This document shows positions 1-7,164 of a stretch of DNA of 64,000 nt, piece after piece. The stretch spans positions 2,974,001 to 3,038,000 of the forward strand of contig NZ_CP042239.1 of the NCBI RefSeq assembly GCF_007833215.1, written 5' to 3'. A program made the translations under genes and the position numbers. Numbering within the stretch: the stretch's first letter is position 1; every line of letters begins with the position of its first letter. The notes below the pieces were generated by a model. That model was not told where the DNA came from. It did not search any database and was given only the letters and a program-made list of their open reading frames with translations. This stretch comes from Sphingomonas suaedae (lineage in GTDB: Bacteria; Pseudomonadota; Alphaproteobacteria; Sphingomonadales; Sphingomonadaceae).

Positions 1-586
1 GCCGGTCGAACAGCGCGAGCAGATCCGCGTCCAGCCGCTGCAGATTGGTGCAGATGACGAAACTGGCCTCGACCCCGTCCGGCACTGCGTTCATGACGGC
101 GCGAATGAGATCGGGGCGAAGCGTCGGCTCGCCTCCCTGAAACTCGATCTTGACCGTTGGTGCTTCGAGTCCGCGCACAAGCGTGAGCACCTGCGCGAGT
201 GTATCGGGCGTCCAGTCATGGCCGCTCGCATCGAGCGCGGCGCGCGACACCTGGCAATAGCTGCAGCTCAGATTGCAGCGCAGCGTCGGCACCAGGATGA
301 GATAGTCGAGCGGTCCAGCCGCGCATTGCCGTCGTTGCGCCGCGAACCGCGCGGCAAGCTGTTCAAGCTGTGAACGGGGCCAAAGGCCATGCGCCTCGAG
401 TAGCACTTTGTCGGCTGCACTCGGCCGACGGTCGCGCAGCCGCTTGGCAAAGTCAGGCGCGCCGAGCAGGAAGCGCCCGGCGCGATCGGTCACCAGCGAA
501 CAGCCGTTCAGCGCGCGCTGGCGCAGCGGAGGTACCGCCTCGCCGTCGTGCACATGATGCGATTGCTCCTCAACCAACGTCGCCAT
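1..586 (-). CDS. hxsB: Radical SAM peptide maturase, HxsB-like (5' part only; runs off the left edge)
   Basis: The minus-strand frame is open from an ATG at 586 to the window edge, giving 195 codons, and the C-terminal part lies outside. It has a short N-terminal region, then a radical SAM core with the cluster motif CNLSCSYC (Cys104, Cys108, Cys111) and FQGGEP near residues 149-154. The VPTLRCN...YCQ...EFQGGEP pattern resembles HxsB, which works with HxsC, HxsD and the substrate HxsA in His-Xaa-Ser peptide systems. No hxsD or hxsA is visible upstream within the window; partners could lie to the left. It could instead be another SPASM-type peptide modifier. The radical SAM call is firm; the HxsB assignment is inference from motif style. 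Confidence 0.62.
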   Translation of the reverse strand, partial: MATLVEEQSHHVHDGEAVPPLRQRALNGCSLVTDRAGRFLLGAPDFAKRLRDRRPSAADKVLLEAHGLWPRSQLEQLAARFAAQRRQCAAGPLDYLILVPTLRCNLSCSYCQVSRAALDASGHDWTPDTLAQVLTLVRGLEAPTVKIEFQGGEPTLRPDLIRAVMNAVPDGVEASFVICTNLQRLDADLLALFDR

Positions 587-1452
587 CGCCGCAGCCCCCC
601 TTGCACCACCCGTGCAGCCTACGCTGACTTACGCGCTATTGGAAAGAACCGACTGCTTTTGGCGCGCTATCATGTCGGCGTATCGCGAGGCAAAGATCGA
701 ACGGTCGGGAATTGCATCCGTTTCGGAGAGATTGTGTCGAAAACTGCTCACGCTTCGCGGCGGCGGAATCGCGAGCGGTCGTCAACGAGTGCTTGTTTCT
801 GTCAGCGTCACGACGCGGTTCGAGCGGAGCCCCCGGGGCTGGGTCGGCCGCGGGGCGGGCGTGACCAAGGGATGCACCAAACCGGTAGCTGTTTCGGGCA
901 CGCATGATTTGCGCTGGCAGGACTTTGCAGACCTCGGCACAGAACGCGGACGCTTGCCCTATCTGTACTTGCCGGAAGTCCGGGCCCGCCGCGATGGCAC
1001 AATTCAGGATGCGAACGGGAACGGCGGCTCTCCAGTGTTGGCCACCCGGAACCTGACCGTCTCTTCATGGCCCAATTTCGGTCACGTCTATGGAACGCGG
1101 GGACCAGCGGAGCGCGCACTGGCGGCGCCTTTGGCGCCACCAGGGTTCGCATTCCTTTTTGTTGCCGCGTGGCACGCTCGCGCGGCCGGAGGTCAGGACG
1201 GCGGCTGGCCCACAGGCCCGCGCGCACGCCGTCCTGCCGGCCGGCCTTTCGCGAGAGTGCGCTTTTTGTTGGCCTGCGACGGGGATCAGGTGATGTCGGC
1301 GCCTGTTTCGAGATCTCGAGGCGCCTGATCCCAGTGGGCATTCGCTCAGCCACCGCTGGTCGCGAAACCGATGCTCGTGGGTACGCGTAAACATTAGGGC
1401 GCTTTGGGGGTAGATGGGTGCCGATAAGCTGTATGAAATCCGTACCTTAATC
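587..1452. other. No supported gene
   Basis: Between the radical SAM gene and the antitoxin remnant there are several long overlapping frames on both strands. None shows a recognisable domain, a good ribosome-binding site or protein-like composition. The stretch reads as non-coding or fully decayed accessory DNA. Confidence 0.5.
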
Positions 1453-1501
1453 CTAACACTGGAGGGGTATCTTGTTAGCAATAGCCACGCTGTTATCTAA
1501 C
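1453..1501 (+). promoter_or_regulatory. Promoter with overlapping inverted repeats upstream of the AbiEi-like remnant
   Basis: ctaaca (1453-1458) and tgttag (1473-1478) form an inverted repeat, and a further ctaac lies at 1497-1501. Within it, ttgtta (1472-1477) and tatcta (1494-1499), 16 bp apart, make a plausible -35/-10 pair pointing at the ATG at 1518. Autoregulation through such repeats is known for AbiEi-type antitoxins; here it is inferred. Confidence 0.45.
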
Positions 1502-1517
1502 GGGGACGGGCGTACCC

Positions 1518-1772
1518 ATGTCTGCATTGGCCGATGGGATCATGAAGCGCATCCGCGACAACGAACGCGGCTGAGTGTTCACGCCGAGGCACTTCCTCGA
1601 CTTTAGCAGCCGCGGCGCGGTCGATATGGCACTCTTCCGCCTCATTCAGGCCGATGCGATACGGTGCATCGGCAGGGGCATCGACGACTATCCCGCGTGC
1701 ACGACAACGACGCCGGGTGATTCCACACTCCTCGAAAGCCAAGCCAGAGGCCGCGAAATCGGCTCAGCTTAG
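1518..1772 (+). pseudogene. AbiEi/DUF6088-like antitoxin remnant with an in-frame stop
   Basis: An ATG at 1518 opens 18 codons (MSALADGIMKRIRDNERG) and ends at TGA 1572-1574. The same frame then continues with VFTPRHFLDFSSRGAVD...LIQADAIRCIGRGI.DYP. Joined, this is the N-terminal winged-helix region of the AbiEi-type antitoxin family, in which a Trp codon (TGG) is expected where TGA stands. After the DYP motif the match is lost, with residual similarity perhaps in another frame, so the C-terminal half is gone. Intact family members pair with an AbiEii toxin; none follows here. The family call is from memory of the domain and the stop is directly seen. Confidence 0.6.
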
Positions 1773-2069
1773 CGCCGCGCTCGTTGCTCTGAGGATGGGC
1801 TATTCCACCTCGACCGCTGTTCGCTCCGCACGCGTCCCCGCTCTTGGAGGCACTTCCTTGGCCCGGCGAACGGCCTGACGCCATCAACCCGTAAAGGGTC
1901 CGCTATGCTGTGCATGCGGCCGCTTGCCTGCGGTTGCGCGGTGATTGCGGCCGTGCGCCGGACACTTCGGGCGCCTGTCGAGCGGGGACGGTCCTCGCTC
2001 CGAGACAGGAGCTTCGAAATGCCGCTGAACCTCGCCCAAAGAAACGCCTGGAGCCTCGCGCGGACCCTC
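1773..2069. other. No supported gene
   Basis: This decayed accessory sequence lies after the antitoxin remnant. Frames on both strands are open by GC bias, but none shows a recognisable domain. Confidence 0.4.
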
Positions 2070-2186
2070 ATGACCATCGTCGTGGTTTTCCGGATCGACG
2101 GCGGCAAGTTCGGCGTCGCCGAAGCCCAAGAGTTCGACGGTGACCCATCGCTGATCGTCCGCGAATACGATCCCTTCGCGCGCTGA
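2070..2186 (+). CDS. Small hypothetical protein or C-terminal gene remnant
   Basis: A 38-codon frame starts at ATG 2070 and ends at 2186; the same frame is open further upstream to 1905. The stretch from VVFRIDGGKFGVAEAQEF onward, ending in IVREYDPFAR, has the alternating hydrophobic/acidic composition of a real beta-rich protein, unlike its surroundings. I do not recognise the family. It may be an intact micro-protein of the ICE accessory zone or the surviving end of a longer decayed gene; the neighbours on both sides are broken genes, which favours the latter. No strong ribosome-binding site is seen before 2070. Confidence 0.35.
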   Translation: MTIVVVFRIDGGKFGVAEAQEFDGDPSLIVREYDPFAR

Positions 2187-2236
2187 TCATGCACTGATGG
2201 CGTGGCCGGGCGTCCGTTTCCCGGCGATGCGGCTTC

Positions 2237-2569
2237 ATGGACAAGGGCCCGCGCGGCGGTGCGCGAAATCATCATTTCGTGCCGCAGTATTATCTGAAGG
2301 GCTTTGCGACGCCGCGCTCGAAGGACGGCTGGCTGTCCGTGTTCGATCTCAAGGAACAGAAGTCCTTCAAGACCTGGCCGCGCAACGTGGCGGCCCGCCG
2401 GGACTATCACCGCGTCGATATCGAGCGCGTCGATCCGAATATCGTCGAGACGCAGCTGGCGAACCGCGCAGTCATCCATTCGGCACTGGCGTCCGCTGAT
2501 CGCTCGGTCCCCCTGCCATTGGCGCCGCCGGCCGGGCGGAGCGCCTTGGCCTCAACTGTCAGGACCTGA
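2237..2569 (+). pseudogene. DUF4238 protein, N-terminal fragment
   Basis: The frame of 110 codons begins with the DUF4238 signature, an NHHFVPQYYLKGFA block at residues 11-24, followed by conserved VFDLKEQKSF and NVAARRDYHRV segments. Family members are usually 250-300 residues. Here the match ends near residue 75 (VETQLAN, about base 2465), after which the frame runs 35 residues of unrelated low-complexity sequence to a stop. This looks like a deletion or recombination join inside the gene. DUF4238 proteins are of unknown function and are common cargo of mobile elements. The fragment could still be translated but is unlikely to be functional. Confidence 0.6.
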
Positions 2570-3098
2570 GCGCCGGGCGAGGGCAATTTGGCATATGCCT
2601 CATCGCTCTAGACACCGAAGAGATTGTCGACGCGGCGGTTGGCGGGTGTCCGCTGCCCATCGGATCGGCACTTCGAGGGCTGGTTTGTCGTGGGGCACCG
2701 AAATGCGCGGCGGAGCTTAGACCGTGAGGGGGCCTCTCGTTACAGGCGGTTTCTCCGGGGGGTTCGGACCCATGCCGGCGTGGGATCACAAGGCGGCCCC
2801 TCCCTTGCCGACGGCCGTGATGTGCGTGGGTTCGCCACGTTCGTCCAGTGCTGCCAGGCCGCCCCTGTGGCCTCGTTGATGGCTGTCTGGCCGGGCGACG
2901 GCTGCGCCTCGCCTGACTAGCCGCAACTGCGTCTCCAAACTTTCTTCCCCTGGGCTGTGCCCATTCCTCGCGAGACAAGAAAGCCCGTTTCCTCAGTCCT
3001 TCGCTTCGCTTCGGGCAAAGCTGCGGCGTCATGCGCACCCGGCCCTTGGACGCCATCGAGGCCGCATGGGGCGGTCCCGAAAATCAAGGACTAGTACC
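2570..3098. other. No supported gene; leader of the first DUF736 gene at its right end
   Basis: No domain is recognisable on either strand between the DUF4238 fragment and the DUF736 start. The last part holds the likely promoter and 5' leader of the DUF736 gene, with an aagga ribosome-binding site at 3086-3090. Base composition is patchy, as in recombined accessory DNA. Confidence 0.4.
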
Positions 3099-3422
3099 AT
3101 GGCGAATATCGGCAACTTCAAGAAGGTCGGCGAAGAGTTTCAGGGCTCGATCGTGACCCTCAGCGTCCAGGCAAAGGGCGTCCGCATCGTTCCGGAGGAC
3201 AATCGCGCCAACGAGAACGCACCCACCCACCGGGTCTATGTCGGCCGCGCGGAAATCGGCGCCGCCTGGGCCAAGACTTCCGCCGAGCAGCGCGACTATC
3301 TCTCGGTCAAGCTCGACGATCCCAGCTTCACCCAGCCCATCTTCGCGAACCTCTTCGAGGACGAAGGCGGTGAGGCCCACAGCCTGATCTGGTCGCGCCC
3401 TCGGCGCTCCAGCAACGACTGA
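3099..3422 (+). CDS. DUF736 protein, first copy
   Basis: The protein of 107 residues begins MANIGNFKKVGEEFQG and is full length for the DUF736 family. Conserved blocks are the NIG start, the HRVYVGRAEIGAAW segment in the middle, and LSVKLDDPSF..PIFANLFED near the end. The start is ATG 3099, preceded by aagga at 3086-3090, not the GTG/ATG codons upstream. DUF736 proteins are small and of unknown biochemical role, and typically stand at the head of the transfer gene block of trb-type ICEs. This one is followed by its own hairpin terminator at 3432-3463, so it is probably a single-gene transcript. A second DUF736 gene lies at 5862-6206. Confidence 0.9.
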   Translation: MANIGNFKKVGEEFQGSIVTLSVQAKGVRIVPEDNRANENAPTHRVYVGRAEIGAAWAKTSAEQRDYLSVKLDDPSFTQPIFANLFEDEGGEAHSLIWSRPRRSSND

Positions 3423-3431
3423 TCGAGGCCA

Positions 3432-3463
3432 AGGCGCCCCGCCGGACCGGCGGGGCGCCTTTC
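3432..3463 (+). terminator. Intrinsic terminator after DUF736
   Basis: A near-perfect GC-rich palindrome (ggcgccccgcc...ggcggggcgcc) lies 10 bp after the stop codon and is followed by a short ttt run. The stem is very stable; the short T-run makes efficiency uncertain. Confidence 0.7.
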
Positions 3464-3578
3464 GCTTGTCTGGGATTCGCTGGTGGTTTTCGGCGTTGGC
3501 CGCTTCGGGGGAGAAGGGCTCGACGTCGCCGGGCCTTCGACCGGCTGACGCAAAATGGCGGGCTGGCGTCGGGAATAG

Positions 3579-4361
3579 CCCCGAGCCGGAGCCTGCACCG
3601 TCGCCATCCGCCCGCCTCTGCCGGCGCATCCCGCCGAACGGTTCGCGAAGCATGATCGCGCCGATTTCGCGCAGGAATTCCTGCGGCGAAACCTCCGCTA
3701 TCGCGCGACCTGGACGGCCTCGCGCGATGCGTTGTCGGCTGGAACAGCGGGAATTGTACAGGACCAAGCGCGGCGCTGGGGCCTGACCACATTGTTCGAT
3801 CCTGCCCGTTCCGTGCGGTCCACGCCGGCGATCTGGCGCGCCGACTGCACCTCGCAAATCGTCTCGCTTGCGCAGGTGCCTGGCGATTTCCCCGGCGCCG
3901 CGCCGCTCCCCGATGCCGCGCCATTGGCCGAGTTTCATGACGGCTACACGCGTCAGCTCGTGCTCGACATGGCCGACGTGCGGCATCGGTTACACGTCTG
4001 CGCGGCAGAGGAGAGGGCGCCGCTTGCGATCCTTTTGCCGCCGCTTTGCGATCCGCTGGGCGCCGCCTCATGCGAGGCCGTGCGCCGCATGTTCGCGGGC
4101 TTGAGCCTCGCCGAGCCGGCGCAGGCGATGCGGCCGAGCGCCTTGCAGCGCCAGCGGCTGGCGTTGCTCCTGTGCGTCCTCGACGCGTCGCTGGCGGGCG
4201 CCAGCAACCGCGAGATCGGCATTCGCATCGTCTATCCCTGGCTTGCCGGAACCGATGCACTTTCGTGGAAAGCGACGAGCGAACGCCGGCGTGTGCAGCG
4301 GCTCGTCGCGGAGGCCCGCGACATTGCCGCGTCGGGTTATCGCGCGCTGCTCAAAGCCTAG
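3579..4361 (+). CDS. DUF2285 / DNA-binding domain protein (start codon unresolved)
   Basis: The C-terminal about 150 residues match the DUF2285 domain found beside DUF736 genes in ICEs, ending in a conserved SERRRVQRLVAEARDIAASGYR helix region. The N-terminal family motif (DFAQEFLRRNLRYR) begins near base 3650. The frame is open only from 3579, after an in-frame TAG at 3576-3578, and has no ATG/GTG before TTG 3732, which would cut off that motif. Upstream of the TAG an ATG at 3555 lies in the same frame. Either a rare start (CTG 3618 or similar) is used or the TAG is a mutation that disables the gene. Role unknown; probably an element regulator. Confidence 0.7.
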   Translation, partial: PRAGACTVAIRPPLPAHPAERFAKHDRADFAQEFLRRNLRYRATWTASRDALSAGTAGIVQDQARRWGLTTLFDPARSVRSTPAIWRADCTSQIVSLAQVPGDFPGAAPLPDAAPLAEFHDGYTRQLVLDMADVRHRLHVCAAEERAPLAILLPPLCDPLGAASCEAVRRMFAGLSLAEPAQAMRPSALQRQRLALLLCVLDASLAGASNREIGIRIVYPWLAGTDALSWKATSERRRVQRLVAEARDIAASGYRALLKA

Positions 4362-4482
4362 GGGCGACATTTTCCGGGAGGCGCTTTTGGCCGCTCCCTC
4401 GGCCCCACCATCTGCCGCCATTGGATGCCCGTGATTGGAACGGGCCCTCAGCACTTGCCGGGCCAACGCCCGGAGAGCCTGA

Positions 4483-4758
4483 ATGAACACCCAGCCCGCA
4501 CAGCGCCTGCTGCGAACACCCGATGCCGCGCTGCTCGTCGGCCTGTCGGCGCGCACGCTTGAGAAGCATCGCTGCTACGGAACCGGACCCGCCTATCGCA
4601 AGCTCGGCGGGCGCGTCGTCTATTCGGTCGAGGACCTGCTGAGCTGGGCCGATCAGGGCGTTCGCCGCTCGACCTCGGACACCACCGCCGGCACCGTCCA
4701 CCCCGCCAAGCGCATCGATACGAGCGTGCTCGACCAGAAGGGCGCGGTGCGGCGATGA
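4483..4758 (+). CDS. Helix-turn-helix (AlpA/MerR-like) regulator
   Basis: The 91-residue protein has a winged helix-turn-helix of the excisionase/AlpA type: RTPDAALLVGLSARTLEKHR at residues 11-30, followed by the wing GPAYRKLGGRVVYSVEDLLSWAD. In trb-type ICEs this gene normally precedes repA and parA. Here its stop overlaps the start of the DUF2840 gene (4755), so the two are translationally coupled and repA/parA are absent. Likely a DNA-binding regulator of the transfer block; the target is unknown. The start ATG 4483 matches the usual family start. Confidence 0.85.
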   Translation: MNTQPAQRLLRTPDAALLVGLSARTLEKHRCYGTGPAYRKLGGRVVYSVEDLLSWADQGVRRSTSDTTAGTVHPAKRIDTSVLDQKGAVRR

Positions 4759-5285
4759 GCGCGGCCACCGTCTCCGCGCCGCCGCGCGTCGCTATCCCTG
4801 CGGAAGCACAACGCTCTCCCTTTTCGGGGACAACCACGGTCGAGCTGACATGGGTCGAGCAAGCCACCGAGCGCTGGATCCGCTTCGGTGTTCCGGTGCT
4901 TGACCAGGTTGTCGATCGGCGCCGCCGCCTGCTTTCGTTCGCCGCGGACAACGTTTTCGCGTTCGTCCGCTGGGCGTCCAACGACTATGGGACCTTGCTG
5001 TCGCGGCTCGATATCGTCCGAACGGTCGGCCCCGGCGAAGCCTATTCGACCTTGCCGTGCGTCTCTCCCGGCGGCGAACTGCTCCTTCACCTCGGCGGCT
5101 GGCCGAAGGTGCGTGCGTGCCTGGAATTGATCGACGAAATCGAGGATCTTGGTGTCGATCCGTGCGCTGTCGCGCCCGATTATTGGCGGCACGCGCATAA
5201 TCGCCTGATCGCGGGCCACACGCCCCGCGCCTATTCGCTGGCGCGTCATCGCGCCTGGCTGCTTCGCCGTGAGCTCACGGCATGA
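4755..5285 (+). CDS. DUF2840 domain protein
   Basis: The 176-residue protein is full length for DUF2840, with conserved TTVELTWVEQATERWIRFG near residue 25 and FVRWASNDYGTLLSRLDIVR near residue 70, then GEAYSTLPCVSPGGELLLHL. The function of the family is unknown. It is a standard member of the conjugation cluster, just before traF, and is cytoplasmic by composition. The start overlaps the HTH gene by 4 bases and the end overlaps traF by 4 bases, so this is one polycistronic unit. Confidence 0.88.
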   Translation: MSAATVSAPPRVAIPAEAQRSPFSGTTTVELTWVEQATERWIRFGVPVLDQVVDRRRRLLSFAADNVFAFVRWASNDYGTLLSRLDIVRTVGPGEAYSTLPCVSPGGELLLHLGGWPKVRACLELIDEIEDLGVDPCAVAPDYWRHAHNRLIAGHTPRAYSLARHRAWLLRRELTA

Positions 5286-5878
5286 CTCGCTTTGGTATCA
5301 TGCTCACCGGCTATTGCGCGATCGCCGCGGTCGTCCTCCCGGCGTTCCTTCGCCCGGCACCGCGCCTCGTCTGGAACGCCAGCGCCAGTGTGCCGATCGG
5401 CCTCTATTCGACGCGGCCTGCGGCCAGCGCCAGACTTGGCGATCTGGTCGCGGCGTATGCGCCTGCGCCGGTCGCGCGGCTGATGGCGGAACGCCATTAT
5501 CTGCCCCTGCGCGTGCCCATGCTGAAGCATGTCGCAGCGGTCGCCGGGCAGACGGTTTGCCGCTCCGGCCTTACCATTCTGATCGACGGTAAACGGATCG
5601 CCGAGGCACGGCCGCGCGACCGCATCGGCCGTCCGCTGCCGAGCTGGAGCGGCTGCCGGCTGCTGCGCACTTGCGAGGTTTTCCTCCTCAATCCCGCGTC
5701 CAACGCCAGCTTCGACGGACGATATTTCGGACCGGTGCCAGCGCGCGGAATTGTCGCAGTGCTCGATCCACTTTGGCTTCCCGGCGGCGGCGCAGCCGCC
5801 TCGGCAAGCGCGTCCGATGGACGCGAAATCTCCCCTGAACCGAGCACTCACGGAGGCTTTCATGATCAACATCGGTGA
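5282..5878 (+). CDS. traF: TraF-type conjugative signal peptidase (S26 family)
   Basis: TraF-type peptidases mature and cyclise or trim the TrbC pilin in P-type conjugation systems. The 198-residue protein has an N-terminal membrane segment (residues 5-22), the S26 serine motif SVPIGLY at about residues 36-42, and the second active-site block PMLKHVAAVAG around residue 80 with the general-base Lys. The distal DGRYFGPVP box is also present. All catalytic elements are seen. Its substrate TrbC is encoded at 13809-14138. The end overlaps the second DUF736 gene by 17 bases. Confidence 0.92.
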   Translation: MTRFGIMLTGYCAIAAVVLPAFLRPAPRLVWNASASVPIGLYSTRPAASARLGDLVAAYAPAPVARLMAERHYLPLRVPMLKHVAAVAGQTVCRSGLTILIDGKRIAEARPRDRIGRPLPSWSGCRLLRTCEVFLLNPASNASFDGRYFGPVPARGIVAVLDPLWLPGGGAAASASASDGREISPEPSTHGGFHDQHR

Positions 5879-6206
5879 ATTTCACGAGCGCGGCGACGGC
5901 TTTGCCGGGCGCCTCGAAACCTTCACGATCGGGGCGGCTTTGACAATCGTTCCCGCCACGCGGGGCGACATCAGGAATGCGCCCGACTACCGCGTTCATG
6001 TCGGTGAGAATGGCGACGGACCCGAGGTCGGCGCGGGCTGGAAGCGCACCGGCGAGAAGGCCGGAGCTTATGTCGCGATCGTCATCGACGATCCCGCTTT
6101 CCCCCGCCCGATCCGCGCCAATCTGTTCCGTCCTTCGATCGAAGGGCAGCCGCATCTGCTCTTCTGGCAGCGCAATCAGCGCCGCCGCGAAACCGAGCAG
6201 CAATAA
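5862..6206 (+). CDS. DUF736 protein, second copy
   Basis: The 114-residue protein begins MINIGEFHERGDGFAG and keeps the family's NIG start, a YRVHVGENG..EVGAGW centre and a VAIVIDDPAFPRPIRANLF end. It is clearly diverged from the copy at 3099. The start ATG 5862 sits inside the end of traF and has ggagg at 5852-5856. The stop overlaps the ATG of the next gene (taatg). This copy is locked into the traF-transglycosylase operon, while the other is an isolated unit, suggesting separate roles. Function unknown. Confidence 0.88.
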   Translation: MINIGEFHERGDGFAGRLETFTIGAALTIVPATRGDIRNAPDYRVHVGENGDGPEVGAGWKRTGEKAGAYVAIVIDDPAFPRPIRANLFRPSIEGQPHLLFWQRNQRRRETEQQ

Positions 6207-6913
6207 TGCGTCGTGCGATCGGCCATCGACAGCAGCGCTTTCTGGCTGTGCTGGCATGCCTCGGCGCTGCCCTGGCGGGCGGGCACGCACGTCCCGCTGC
6301 GGCGGCCTGTTCGTCGGGGATGGCTCTCGACGCGCCGATCGCACGCGCTTCCCAACGCTTTGTCTTGCCCGATACCCTCATTCGCGCGGTGATCGCGGTC
6401 GAAAGCGGCGGCGCAGTCTTCGCGGTCTCGCCCAAAGGCGCGATGGGATTGATGCAGCTGATGCCTGGAACCTGGGCCGAGCTGCGCCAGCGCTATGGAC
6501 TCGGCGCCGATCCGTTCGACCCATGCGACAACATCTTTGCCGGCACCGCTTATCTTCGCGAACTGCTCGACCGCTACGGCGATCCCGGCTTTCTCGCGGC
6601 GTATAATGCAGGGCCGGGGCGGTACGAAGCCTATCTCGGCGGCCGTCCGCTGCCGCCCGAAACCATCGCCTATGTCGCCACATTATCGGGGCGGATGATG
6701 GGCGGGACGGCTCCAGTTCCCGTTCGCGCATTGCCAGATCCCGACGCGTGGCGGCGCGGAGACCTGTTCGTTCGCGCGCCCAAACCTGCAGCGGAATCGT
6801 CGGATCAACCAAGCGAAACTTCGTCTCCCGAACCGCAGCGGAAGCCCGACTTACGTCCGTCCGAGCTGCCGCGAAATTCCATCTTCGTGCCTCGGACAGG
6901 AGTTCCGAAATGA
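6206..6913 (+). CDS. Lytic transglycosylase, VirB1-like
   Basis: The protein cleaves peptidoglycan to open a path for the type IV secretion channel. Its 235 residues include a signal peptide (cleavage after about residue 33, ...PAAAAC) and a soluble lytic transglycosylase fold. The catalytic Glu is in IAVESGG near residue 72, followed by SPKGAMGLMQLMPGTW and AAYNAGPGRYEAYLGG. The C-terminal 60 residues are proline/charge-rich and probably unstructured. The last codons overlap a downstream ATG (6910). It belongs to the traF-relaxase unit. Confidence 0.93.
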   Translation: MRRAIGHRQQRFLAVLACLGAALAGGHARPAAAACSSGMALDAPIARASQRFVLPDTLIRAVIAVESGGAVFAVSPKGAMGLMQLMPGTWAELRQRYGLGADPFDPCDNIFAGTAYLRELLDRYGDPGFLAAYNAGPGRYEAYLGGRPLPPETIAYVATLSGRMMGGTAPVPVRALPDPDAWRRGDLFVRAPKPAAESSDQPSETSSPEPQRKPDLRPSELPRNSIFVPRTGVPK

Positions 6914-7164
6914 CCCGCTGGTTTGCGGCCATCTATGTCCTTGGTCAGTTCAGGAAAGGGGCCGAGGGAAGCAGTCGGAAGGCAGCAGGTAAGGGTAGCT
7001 GGGGATGGCGAGATAAAAGCGCCGCCGTCGGCTGGGGCGCATGTGGTTGTTCCTGTTGCAGAATTTGCGCCGTCGCCTGCCACCTGCTGCCGTCGCCTCC
7101 TCGATTTTTTCTTGGAAAATCAGAGCTTGAGGCGCTGGCAGCCTCGCCGGGAGTGCACTCGTGA
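6910..7164 (+). CDS. Doubtful coupled ORF between transglycosylase and relaxase genes
   Basis: An 84-codon frame starts with an ATG overlapping the previous stop (atga) and ends where the relaxase begins. The first residues (MTRWFAAIYVLGQF) are protein-like, but the rest is Gly/Ser/Cys-rich with no recognisable domain. It may instead be the untranslated leader of the relaxase gene. Confidence 0.25.
   Translation: MTRWFAAIYVLGQFRKGAEGSSRKAAGKGSWGWRDKSAAVGWGACGCSCCRICAVACHLLPSPPRFFLGKSELEALAASPGVHS

Noticed and set aside
612..1328. Plus-strand frame of 238 codons after the radical SAM gene
   Set aside because: No ribosome-binding site, no domain, and frames of similar length on the other strand; treated as non-coding.
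1..3000. Search for a second copy of the tRNA-Ser 3' end as the other attachment site
   Set aside because: No copy of the ggagggattcgaaccctc stretch was seen by eye; the far end probably lies outside the window.
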